Shown in pieces: positions 1 through 8,700 of a stretch of DNA of 25,767 nt. The first letter of the stretch is position 1. The number at the start of each line of letters is the position of its first letter. A program made the translations under genes and the position numbers. Source of the stretch: Clostridiales bacterium (GTDB taxonomy: Bacteria > Bacillota > Clostridia > Monoglobales > Monoglobaceae); the NCBI GenBank assembly GCA_019419865.1, contig JAHZIG010000033.1, positions 1 to 25,767 of the forward strand, in the 5' to 3' direction. The notes below the pieces were generated by a model, which saw nothing but the letters and a program-made list of their open reading frames with translations, was not told the origin of the DNA and did no database searches.

Positions 1-1232
1 GTCTTGGATCGTACTCCATCAATGATATTCCATACGGATCGTCTTGCTGCGCCAGCTGCTCTTTTGATAATCTATTGCCGCGTTCGTCGTACTCATATGT
101 TGTCTCGATTGTAGCTCCATCCGCCACAACATACGTTTCCGTTTTAAGTCTTCCAGCTCCGTCGTATGTATACGTCTTAGCTTTATTGAACACGTCCGTG
201 ATATCCGATTGGTTTCCGTCGAGGTAATAGTTATAGCTGTACTTCGAATACGTTCCCTTTATATTTCTCAAAGGGTCGGCTACGGTCTGGTTCTCCACCG
301 TCTTTATCAGACCGCTTTCGTTATATGTGTACTCCGTTATCATACTGTTTCCGTTCGTCTTCTTTTCGGTTATATTTCCGTTTCCGTCGTACGTGTACGC
401 CGCTATAACTTCGTTCGCCGCGTTGTCTTTTACCTCCGTCATTTGACCGAGATAATTATACGTATACGACAAATTCTGGCTTATACCTCCATTGTTTGCG
501 CTCATCGTCATTCCGGTTTGGTTTCCGTCTTTGTCATACGTATACGTCAGCGTTTCTCCCGTTGAACGGCTCTCGCCGGTCTGCTGGCCTTTCTTGTTAT
601 AGCTGTAGCTTATACTGCTGTTATCGTCGGATATTCCAAGCAATACTCCGCTTGCGGCTCCATACGTATATGTCGTCGTTTGCGTTGTCGCATCTTTTAC
701 GCTCGCTGAATTTAAGAGGTTATTGACCGCGTTATATGTATTCGTGGTCACGGTTCCGTTTTTGTCCGTCGTTGACGCTATGTTTCCGTTGTTATCATAC
801 GTATACGTCTCCGTATATCCCATCGGATCGGTCGTTTTTACAAGGCGGTTTTGGCTGTCGTATTCGTAGGTCGTACTTACTCCTCCGGCTCCATTTACCG
901 CTCCCGTCGTCATTTTCGTTATATTTCCGCTTAAGTCGTACTCGTACAGAGTCTCTCCGGGTTCGTCCGTATTCGTCTTTATCAGACGGTTCATGCTGTC
1001 GTACTGGTAATACGTGTTTCTGTACGCCGTCGTTTCTCCGGGTTTATTACTTGTTACGCTCTCCTTGATCACGTTTCCGTTTCCGTCGTACGTATAGGCG
1101 GTCACGCTGTCTCCTCCGTCTATCTTTCCGCTGACTGTAGAGACTCTTCCCATCGCGTCGTACGTCGTATTCGTCTCGTTCCCGAGCGCGTCAGTCGTCT
1201 TTACCGTTCTTTCCAGCATGTCTTTTTTCTCC
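1..1232 (-). repeat. Long direct repeat, copy A of rhs core
   Basis: Positions 1-1232 align without gaps to 3620-4851 (constant offset 3619). Read by eye the first 703 bases are identical. I count about 20 substitutions, all between 704 and about 1202. Identity ends at the same point in both copies (TTTTTTCTCC then divergence). The left limit is set only by the window edge, so the true repeat may be longer. Confidence 0.93.
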
Positions 1233-1298
1233 GACGTGGTATTATTATATATGTCGGTCACCGCGACGGTCGTCCCTTCGTTGTTCTGAGACGAGTTT

Positions 1299-1362
1299 GT
1301 TATGAGCGCGTTATTTTGGTACTCGTAGTTTGTGACAAGCGTTTCGTTTGAGTTTACGTTTG
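1299..1362 (-). repeat. 64-bp exact match to the complete rhs gene, at the truncation seam
   Basis: The bases 1299-1362 match 9194-9257 exactly by eye (offset 7895). In both places they encode NVNSNETLVTNYEYQNNALI. Flanking sequence differs on both sides: upstream in the complete gene is the QYA codon stretch, whereas here an in-frame stop follows within one codon. This marks where the fragment was cut away from a longer rhs gene. Confidence 0.88.
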
Positions 1363-1368
1363 ATTAAC

Positions 1369-1399
1369 AGGCTGAAAGCCGAAATACGGCCTTCAGCCT
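1369..1399 (-). other. Hairpin at the seam of the third rhs copy
   Basis: There is an inverted repeat with 13-nt arms (AGGCTGAAAGCCG and CGGCCTTCAGCCT) around a 5-nt loop. The single imperfect position becomes a G-U pair in minus-strand RNA, so the fold fits minus-strand transcription better. It lies 114 bp downstream of the membrane-protein gene ending at 1513 and only 6 bp from the end of rhs homology. It has no U-tract (GTTAATC follows), so it is either a terminator that lost its tail at the seam or a recombination-associated palindrome. Confidence 0.6.
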
Positions 1400-1474
1400 A
1401 CAGAAAATAACCTGGATTATACCATCTGGAGTTTACACAAACACGTGATACACCACCGTCTCGATCATTTGGTT

Positions 1475-1534
1475 ACGACCATTCCTCGATCATTACGACC
1501 ATTCCTCGATCATTACGACCATTCCTCGATCATT
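1475..1534. repeat. Three 20-bp tandem repeats across a stop codon
   Basis: The unit ACGACCATTCCTCGATCATT occurs three times back to back at 1475, 1495 and 1515, with a partial echo (TCGATCATT) just to the left. On the minus strand the first unit encodes the last residues (MIEEWS) and the TAA of the small membrane protein. The other two lie in its 3' untranslated region. The period is not a multiple of three, so only the first unit is read in frame. Confidence 0.93.
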
Positions 1535-2124
1535 CGGTTATGATAATTCCTATAGTAATCTAAAACCCCTTTATAATTATCCTTATCCATGCTAACATAA
1601 GGATAGCTATTTCTATCCTCACTCCAATACTCGTCGCACTCTTTAGGTTTGTTAAACCACATATATGTGCTTAAATCAATTACATCCGGATGCTCGAATT
1701 CATAGTATTCCGACTTATCAAATCGATTCATTTGATACGGATCCGAATAGTACTTAACTCCATCAATTTTTATACACATATAAGAGACTCCGTCTGTACC
1801 TACATGATGGTTGCCCGTATCTCCACTTTCCACTATCTGTTCCGCATATTTGTTTATCGTTATTTTTTCAAAAATATTCAACTGCTTACTTACGACTATA
1901 CTTTGAGTTGCTGAATGAGGACAATCATCCGGCCCGTTGTCAATTAGTTGCTGCACATAATAATTGGTGTAATAATCCACAGTTCCATTTGAATTTACAT
2001 TGTAGTACAGCGAACTCGCTCCTGAAATATATCCTGATATTTCTTTAACAGGATACAAATACAACAGCGCAGCGCAAAATAATATTATAATCAATAAAAT
2101 TATTATAAAATATCTTTTTACCAT
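1513..2124 (-). CDS. Membrane-anchored small protein, candidate immunity protein of the orphan Rhs module
   Basis: This 203-residue protein was not recognised by family. Its start is taken as ATG 2124 (MVKRYFII...). The frame stays open to an ATG at 2217, but those 31 extra residues lie entirely inside the rhs gene and have no signal character. Residues 4-24 are a very hydrophobic segment preceded by K and R, giving one N-terminal membrane anchor with the rest outside. The remainder is Tyr/Asp/Asn-rich and ends in MIEEWS. It overlaps the end of the upstream orphan rhs gene by 7 bp, the usual position and coupling for an immunity gene. It has no visible similarity to the SLH-like protein of the first module, as expected if each pairs with its own tip. 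The immunity role is inferred from position and topology only. Confidence 0.68.
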   Translation of the reverse strand: MVKRYFIIILLIIILFCAALLYLYPVKEISGYISGASSLYYNVNSNGTVDYYTNYYVQQLIDNGPDDCPHSATQSIVVSKQLNIFEKITINKYAEQIVESGDTGNHHVGTDGVSYMCIKIDGVKYYSDPYQMNRFDKSEYYEFEHPDVIDLSTYMWFNKPKECDEYWSEDRNSYPYVSMDKDNYKGVLDYYRNYHNRMIEEWS

Positions 2125-4982
2125 GCAGTATACCCCGTTCTTAATAAATGACCTGGCTGACCAATTCTTCTTTGTTCTCTGCGTAAAGCATTTTCTGTTG
2201 TTACCCAATAGGCACAATCAACATAATTTCCATTCGAATCATAGTACGATATCCCAGTAACCTCATATTCTTCATATGGTATACCCGTGTTACGATTTAT
2301 ATAATAATTAGGGTCTTTGAAATTACCGTTCATCATTCTCAATGCGTGTATCATTTCGTGTCCTATTGTTATTTGCAACGACATTTGTTCCGGAATATCG
2401 TAACCGCCACCGTCGACGGGAACTGTTGGCAGTTCCCCTATATATATATTAGCGTCGCTTCCATAACTTGAATGTGGGACATTATTCTCATCATACCACA
2501 TATAAGCGCCATTTTGATCTACACTTTCTGTCCGCGTTCTCCTATCGCCGTACGCCGTTTGAATTCTGCAGTCGTAAACCTCATTCTTTATGATTCTTCT
2601 TACTAAACTTGTACCTACCGGCCGTTCACCCACTCCATATTCAAGTATATATACTCCATAAACATTACTATCGGCTCCTCCAATTTGTTCTAATTTCAAA
2701 CTATCGTCTGTTAACAATAAAATACTCTGGTATCTTTCCCACACTTCATCAGCGCTTCCAATTAATGTTAACGTTAATCCTAATGGATCAGCAAAATTCA
2801 CCGGTTCGCTCATACAATACACATACAAATTAGAGCTCTGCGCAATAGAAGCATACGACGGTACTCCGTTATTTCCGTCTTCCCCATATATCATGTTATT
2901 CACATTCCAATACGGGTCTTCCGTTATAAACCTACCAATCTCGGGATTATAATACCGGTTTCTCAGATATATCAAGCCGGATTCTTCATCTACCTGCTGA
3001 CCGTTATACCGGAAGCTGTTTTCATGCGTCTCTCCCGTCTCCGAGCCTTCTATCAGGTTTCCGAACGCGTCGTATTCATACGTCGCCGTTACTCCAAAGC
3101 TTACGCTTTCCGGAGCCTTTTCTACTATGCTTGTCGTGTCTCCGTGACCGTTGTACGCGAAGTATCTTTCTTCGCTGTTTCCGTCCTTTGTCTTGACTAT
3201 CTCTCCTCCGGCTCCTCTCAGGTATGTTTTGCTTCCGTCTATTCCGTATTCTCCTATTATATTTCCTCCGCTCCACACATAGTTTATCTGATTTTCATTC
3301 TCCAGTTTCTTCGATATTCTCATTCCCGTAGGATCGTATGCGTAGTCTGCATATATTTCACCCGAATATCTCTTCAAACGATTCAAATTATCATAGGTAT
3401 AATTCTCCGTACCTTCGTGATAGACTATATGCGTTCCATCGGCGGGCGCAAAATCATCGTAGAACACTATCGAGTAGTCGCTCTTTAAGTTTCCGTTATT
3501 GTCGTACGTATATGTATGATCCTCGTTCATATAATTATCGTAATTATACTTGCTTGTAATCATTCTATTATTGGCGTCATACGTATACACCGTCTCTCCT
3601 TCTCCATAGCCATACTGCGGTCTTGGATCGTACTCCATCAATGATATTCCATACGGATCGTCTTGCTGCGCCAGCTGCTCTTTTGATAATCTATTGCCGC
3701 GTTCGTCGTACTCATATGTTGTCTCGATTGTAGCTCCATCCGCCACAACATACGTTTCCGTTTTAAGTCTTCCAGCTCCGTCGTATGTATACGTCTTAGC
3801 TTTATTGAACACGTCCGTGATATCCGATTGGTTTCCGTCGAGGTAATAGTTATAGCTGTACTTCGAATACGTTCCCTTTATATTTCTCAAAGGGTCGGCT
3901 ACGGTCTGGTTCTCCACCGTCTTTATCAGACCGCTTTCGTTATATGTGTACTCCGTTATCATACTGTTTCCGTTCGTCTTCTTTTCGGTTATATTTCCGT
4001 TTCCGTCGTACGTGTACGCCGCTATAACTTCGTTCGCCGCGTTGTCTTTTACCTCCGTCATTTGACCGAGATAATTATACGTATACGACAAATTCTGGCT
4101 TATACCTCCATTGTTTGCGCTCATCGTCATTCCGGTTTGGTTTCCGTCTTTGTCATACGTATACGTCAGCGTTTCTCCCGTTGAACGGCTCTCGCCGGTC
4201 TGCTGGCCTTTCTTGTTATAGCTGTAGCTTATACTGCTGTTATCGTCGGATATTCCAAGCAATACTCCGCTTGCGGCTCCATACGTATATGTCGTCGTTT
4301 GCGTTGTCGCATCTTTTACGCTTGCCGAATTCAAGAGGTTATTGACCGCGTTATATGTATTCGTGGTCACGGTTCCGTTTTTATCCGTCATTGACGCTAC
4401 GTTTCCGTTGTTATCATACGTATACGTCTCCGTATATCCCATCGGGTCGGTCGTCTTTACAAGGCGGTTCTGGCTGTCGTATTCGTAGGTCGTGCTTACG
4501 CCTCCGGCTCCATTTACCGCTCCGGTCGTCATTTTCGTTACATTTCCGTTGTCGTCGTACTCGTACAGCGTCTCTCCGGGTTCGTCCGTGTTCGTCTTTA
4601 TCAGACGGTTCATGCTGTCGTACTGGTAATACGTGTTTCTGTACGCCGTCGTTTCTCCGGGTTTATTACTTGTTACGCTCTCCTTGATCACGTTTCCGTT
4701 TCCGTCGTACGTATAGGCGGTCACGCTGTCTCCTCCGTCTATCTTTCCGCTGACTGTAGAGACTCTTCCCATCGCGTCGTACGTCGTATTCGTCTCGTTC
4801 CCGAGCGCGTCAGTCGTCTTCACCGTTCTTTCCAGCATGTCTTTTTTCTCCTTCTCACGGACTAATACACGTCCGTTTCGTAGCTTACGCTTGTCCGATT
4901 TGCGGCTATCCGGCTGCGATAAGCGTCGCCTACCGCAGCCGGATAAATGAATCATTTTAGCGCTTATTCCATACAGCCGCAT
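2118..4982 (-). CDS. Orphan Rhs module: 5'-truncated rhs with M91-like metallopeptidase tip
   Basis: The longest frame is 954 residues. Residues 1-47 are basic, unrelated to Rhs, and include a hairpin region. YD repeats start near MLERTVKTTDALGNE (ATG 4838) and continue to the core-closing RNRYYNPEIGRF...DPLGLT. The 217-residue tip (about 738-954) contains HEMIH (H875, E876, H879), then EEYE (904-907) and TTENALR. That matches the order seen in peptidase family M91 (NleD type), in which HExxH and a later Glu bind zinc. There is no signal peptide, unlike the 2057-residue Rhs upstream, so it may be silent. However, ATG 4982 has GGAG five bases ahead and overlaps the previous stop codon by 19 bp, so coupled translation is possible. 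The DNA is duplicated in copy A. Family assignment of the tip is from motifs only. Confidence 0.85.
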   Translation of the reverse strand: MRLYGISAKMIHLSGCGRRRLSQPDSRKSDKRKLRNGRVLVREKEKKDMLERTVKTTDALGNETNTTYDAMGRVSTVSGKIDGGDSVTAYTYDGNGNVIKESVTSNKPGETTAYRNTYYQYDSMNRLIKTNTDEPGETLYEYDDNGNVTKMTTGAVNGAGGVSTTYEYDSQNRLVKTTDPMGYTETYTYDNNGNVASMTDKNGTVTTNTYNAVNNLLNSASVKDATTQTTTYTYGAASGVLLGISDDNSSISYSYNKKGQQTGESRSTGETLTYTYDKDGNQTGMTMSANNGGISQNLSYTYNYLGQMTEVKDNAANEVIAAYTYDGNGNITEKKTNGNSMITEYTYNESGLIKTVENQTVADPLRNIKGTYSKYSYNYYLDGNQSDITDVFNKAKTYTYDGAGRLKTETYVVADGATIETTYEYDERGNRLSKEQLAQQDDPYGISLMEYDPRPQYGYGEGETVYTYDANNRMITSKYNYDNYMNEDHTYTYDNNGNLKSDYSIVFYDDFAPADGTHIVYHEGTENYTYDNLNRLKRYSGEIYADYAYDPTGMRISKKLENENQINYVWSGGNIIGEYGIDGSKTYLRGAGGEIVKTKDGNSEERYFAYNGHGDTTSIVEKAPESVSFGVTATYEYDAFGNLIEGSETGETHENSFRYNGQQVDEESGLIYLRNRYYNPEIGRFITEDPYWNVNNMIYGEDGNNGVPSYASIAQSSNLYVYCMSEPVNFADPLGLTLTLIGSADEVWERYQSILLLTDDSLKLEQIGGADSNVYGVYILEYGVGERPVGTSLVRRIIKNEVYDCRIQTAYGDRRTRTESVDQNGAYMWYDENNVPHSSYGSDANIYIGELPTVPVDGGGYDIPEQMSLQITIGHEMIHALRMMNGNFKDPNYYINRNTGIPYEEYEVTGISYYDSNGNYVDCAYWVTTENALRREQRRIGQPGHLLRTGYTAW
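3620..4851 (-). repeat. Long direct repeat, copy B of rhs core
   Basis: This is the partner of 1-1232, at constant offset 3619. It lies inside the orphan rhs gene and ends exactly where rhs homology ends (4851). The adjoining DNA at 4852-4963 is unrelated to the DNA flanking copy A, so the two copies were cut at different points of a common ancestor. Confidence 0.93.
4411..4622 (-). repeat. 212-bp rhs block shared by all three copies (orphan copy)
   Basis: Positions 4411-4622 align without gaps to 8012-8223 in the complete rhs gene (offset 3601) and to 792-1003 in the truncated copy. The block encodes about 70 nearly identical residues, including RLIKTNTDEPGETLYEYDDN and RLVKTTDPMGYTETYTYDN. 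Sequence on either side is much more diverged between the complete and orphan genes. Confidence 0.88.
4907..4945 (-). other. Perfect 12-bp hairpin at the seam of the second rhs module
   Basis: The arms TATCCGGCTGCG (4907-4918) and CGCAGCCGGATA (4934-4945) are exact reverse complements around a 15-nt loop. It starts 18 bp past the stop of the SLH-like gene, which suits a terminator, but no T-run follows in minus-strand order. It lies 55 bp before rhs homology begins at 4851. Like the 1369 hairpin, it sits between an immunity-type gene and a truncated rhs copy. Confidence 0.65.
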
Positions 4983-5794
4983 AAATGCTCCGCCGTATTT
5001 AGGTATCCTTCCGTTCCCAAATAAACCGTATCGGCGCCTTCAGCTATACACATACTATCCGCCAAATACTCAATATAGGTCATTGAACCTTCCCAATCAT
5101 GCCAATACCCTAATCCTTCTTCTCGGTTAAAATACAAATATCTCTTTTGATGTATAAACCTATTTACTAATACAAAAAAGTCGTCGGGCGCTATCTGGTC
5201 GTCGGGATTGGAATAAAACGCATCCGTTTCTTTTATTAATCCCAAATCTTCAGCCCTTTCAAACGTATCCTCTAGATTATATACATCCATATCTATATCC
5301 CTATTATCAAGACATCTTACCATAAAAGCAAGGGTTTCGTTCGCCGTTATCGGTCTCCCAAAAGTAAAAGTTATGCCCCCATCTTCTGTGCGAGAATCTC
5401 CATATATTAAGTCTGTATCCCTAAATATGGCAAACGCTACATAATACCCCCAATAATATCCAACGCCTGGGACGAATTTACTGTTTCTATAATCAAGAGT
5501 AAATTTGCCTTCATCATTAAGAAATGGCTCATCGTCAAGCAAAGGCTCGCTTCTTCCATATGTACCTACATGCACATTTTCAGGAGTTCCGATAGCTCTC
5601 ATAATAATAGAAAAACCGTCGTTTCTTGTGATATAAGTTTCGTCATCATATAGCGACGTATCTACCACTCTATATTTATCCAACATTTCTTTCGCTTTGC
5701 TATCGTCTACCTCAACAGTCTCGTCCGCGTAAGCGAAGCCCGCGAACAATAAGCATAAACAACTTACTATTCCTAATATTATTTTTATTTTCAT
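4964..5794 (-). CDS. Secreted SLH-like repeat protein, candidate Rhs immunity protein
   Basis: The protein is 276 residues from ATG 5794. The frame also allows GTG 5803, but AAGGA is one base from that GTG and about 10 from the ATG, and the ATG gives a textbook signal peptide (MKIKIILGIVSCLCLLFAGFAYA, AYA cleavage). Three stretches resemble weak S-layer-homology repeats: ITRNDGFSIIMRAIG, then FGRPITANETLAFMVRCL, then AEDLGLIKETDAFY with IAPDDFFVLVNRFI. The protein should therefore be exported and could associate with the wall. It starts 5 bp after the stop of the complete rhs gene, so it is co-transcribed and in the classic immunity position. SLH-like character is read by eye and is weak. Immunity is inferred from position; a wall-tethering role for the Rhs protein is the main alternative. 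Confidence 0.75.
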   Translation of the reverse strand: MKIKIILGIVSCLCLLFAGFAYADETVEVDDSKAKEMLDKYRVVDTSLYDDETYITRNDGFSIIMRAIGTPENVHVGTYGRSEPLLDDEPFLNDEGKFTLDYRNSKFVPGVGYYWGYYVAFAIFRDTDLIYGDSRTEDGGITFTFGRPITANETLAFMVRCLDNRDIDMDVYNLEDTFERAEDLGLIKETDAFYSNPDDQIAPDDFFVLVNRFIHQKRYLYFNREEGLGYWHDWEGSMTYIEYLADSMCIAEGADTVYLGTEGYLNTAEHLCGCME

Positions 5795-5799
5795 AAAGT

Positions 5800-8700
5800 T
5801 CACATCCTTGTTCCATACGCAATTCTTATAGGTAATCCTCTTTCGACTCTTAATGCATTTTCTGTAATCGCTCCAGCTTTGGCTGTTATTATATTTTCTG
5901 GTCTTACAGGCACATTATTGAAATATGTTAGTCCCACGACTTCAAATTCTTCATCGTTTATATATAAACTGCTACTTCTTTCATATTGTGGCTCATAATT
6001 TTCATCAACGTAATACCTGAAACCAAAACTGCCATAGTTTGTTTCATCATTCATGAAACGAAATGCGTGAATCATTTCATGACCAAGTTTAATATAGTCG
6101 GGAATTTGTTCCCACTTACGTTCACCGGTAGCCGAAACGGTCAATACTTTTTCATTTACTTCATCATCGTTTATTGTGACTACAGAACTATAACTGCCTC
6201 TGTAATTAAATGTTTGAGAGCCATATTTATTTCCATTTTCATCCGTCATATTTCTTACGATAACACATTCAAACTCTTCATCATTTATCAACGACGCCAC
6301 TAATTCTGTCCCGGCAACCAAATCATACTCCGCGTTCATGATATTGCCATTTTCAACAATTGTAACAACTCCTGTTTCAGGATCCATATATAGCTCATCA
6401 TTTGTTAACATTTGCAACTCTGCGAACGATTCCATTTTTTCTTCCGCTGTTCCTTGAAGTATAATAGTAAGTCCGCTCGGATCAACAAAAGCTATCGGAT
6501 TATTAGCGCAGTACACATACCAATTAAACCCGTCCTTTACCGGGTCTTCGGACGTGAATCTTCCCGTACCCGGGTCATAGTAGCGGTTTCTTAGGTATAT
6601 AAAGCCCGTCTCTTCGTCGTAATACTGACCGTTATACCTAAACGGGTTGTATTCGCTCTTTTCATTCTCCAGCGTTTCATTACCGAACGCATCGTATTCG
6701 TAGGTATCTATAAACGCAAGATTTATCCCGGATTGTTCGTTTAGACTTACCACGTCTCCGTGTCCGTCGTACGCGTATGTCTGACCGTTTCTGTTGCTCA
6801 GTATCTCTCCTCCGAGTCCTCTGTAATAATTCTTCCAATAACCGTCCGCTACCTCTCCTACTATTTGATCTCCGCTCCAGATATATTCCGTATATATGTT
6901 TCCGACGTGTTTATCCACTCTTCTCCCCATTGCGTCGTACCTGTAGCTGGCAGTCTCGCTTTCTCCTGTTTTGTAATCATACTCGCTGTACGTCTTCATC
7001 ATATTATCCGGGTAGTAGGTATAGTTTTCGGTTTTACACTGCTCTACTTCCGTTATTGTCGCTACATCGTCGCCTACTCTTGGAAATTCGGCCTTTTCTT
7101 CCGTTTTACTTAACATATTACCATTATTGTCGTATGTATAAGATCTCCAATGATTTACATCATAATATGTCGAGCCGTCGTAGTATTCTTCAATCCATGT
7201 TTCTTCATATAATCTATTATTTAGATCATATGTATAATCAACCGTTATATCGTCCGCGCTTGTGTATTTACTAACGCGGTTGCCTCTTGCGTCGTACGTA
7301 TATTCCGTCCAGCTTGTGTTTACGCCTTCCGTTACGTTTTCCTTTGTCAAACGTCCCGCTTTATCGTATGAATATTCGGTCGTATTCCCTACTATATCTG
7401 TCTCCTTTACTCTTGAGCCGTCGAGACTATATTCATAGCTATAGCGCGAATAACATCCGTACGCTCCGCTCTCCTCATTTGCAAGCGACATATTGCTTAT
7501 CGTTTCCAGCTGATTGCTTTCATTATACGAGTACAGCGTTTTTTGTCCGTCGCCTTTCTTTTGCACCAGATTCCCGGCGTTATCATACGTATATTCCGCC
7601 AACACTTTATTGTCTCTCTCGTCTTTGACTTCGGTCAGCTGGCCTATATAGTTATATGTGTTTTTAAGATTCTCTACTGTACCTCCGTCATACTTTACAT
7701 ATACGCCCGTCTGATTGCCGTCCTCGTCGTATTCGTATGCGCACTCCGTTCCCTCGTTTGCGGTAGAGGTCGTTTTTGTAATAAGCCCGCGCGTATCGTA
7801 TTCATATTCCATCTGATACACTAAATTAAAATTATTCGGAATACTCGTCGCCACCTTTTCAACCATCGATGTTCCTGAATAATATGTATATAGTTTCATA
7901 TGCATTCCATCCGAATTGACCCTTGTCTCTGTTACCGGGCTATTAATTCCGTTATATGTAGTTGTAACCGACACGCCGTTTTTATCTACCATATTCGTCA
8001 TGTTGGAATTATTATCATACGTATACGTCTCCGTATATCCCATCGGGTCGGTCGTCTTTACAAGACGGTTTTGGCTGTCGTATTCGTAGGTCGTACTTAC
8101 GCCGCCGGTTCCATTTACCGCTCCGGTCGTCATTTTCGTTATATTTCCATTGTCGTCGTACTCGTACAGAGTCTCTCCGGGTTCGTCCGTGTTCGTCTTT
8201 ATCAGACGATTCATACTGTCGTAATCATAATAATTCGTGTTTACGGCGGCCGTTTCGCCAATTTTATTACTGGTTACAGACTCCTGTTTGACGTTTCCGT
8301 TATTATCGTATACGTATGTTTTAACCGAATCGTTACCGTCGATTTTCCTCGTTTCACTTGAAAGTAATCCCTGACTATTATATGTTGAATAAACTTTGTT
8401 TCCGTTTCCGTCCTGCGTTTCTATAACTCTTCCAAGCATATCGTATTTCACTATTGTTTGATTATCGTAATAATCCGTTGTCACAACGCGAGTTCCGGCG
8501 CCATTATCCGACAAGTTTGTTATCTCGGACACAGTTTTGCCCTTTGGAGATATTTCGCTGATCTTATCGCCGACATAGTTATACGCGTACTGGGTCGTAG
8601 ACATATCCTCGCCCGTACCGCTCGTCTCTTTTACAAGTTCGCCGTATTTGTTGGTATACTGCGCCGATACCACGAAATCGTTGCTTCCTGTGGAAGTCGT

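Larger units (their letters stand above)
1..1363 (-). pseudogene. 5'-truncated Rhs/YD-repeat gene fragment, runs off left edge
   Basis: The minus strand is open from 1363 to the window edge (454 codons), bounded upstream by an in-frame TAA at 1366-1364. It encodes YD repeats, e.g. TTYEYDSQNRLVKTTDPMGY. The frame has no signal peptide and its first ATG is internal (1219). Positions 1-1232 are a near-identical copy of 3620-4851, and 1299-1362 are identical to 9194-9257 inside the complete rhs gene, where homology then stops abruptly. It is therefore a 5'-deleted rhs copy, the third in the locus. The toxin tip and any immunity gene lie beyond the left edge, so the 3' end cannot be judged. It may be a silent donor cassette rather than a dead gene. 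I see no convincing ribosome binding site or promoter. Confidence 0.8.

Noticed and set aside
209..1068. Plus-strand open frames of 76-118 codons, repeated at 3828-4687
   Set aside because: They are antisense shadows of YD-repeat coding DNA. The identical translations in the two places simply reflect the 1.2-kb duplication, and composition (Arg/Ser/Tyr/Leu-rich, no domains) is not protein-like.
1..1540. CRISPR array, suggested by repeated units near 1475-1534 and the periodic rhs DNA
   Set aside because: The 20-bp units are directly adjacent with no spacers, and the rhs periodicity is coding YD repeats.
2125..2217. 31-residue N-terminal extension of the small membrane protein
   Set aside because: It overlaps the metallopeptidase tip coding sequence and would bury the hydrophobic anchor. 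The ATG at 2124 gives a normal membrane-anchor start.
4852..4963. Integron attC-like or REP-like element
   Set aside because: The perfect palindrome resembles such elements at first sight, but no core sites, integrase or further copies were seen in the window.
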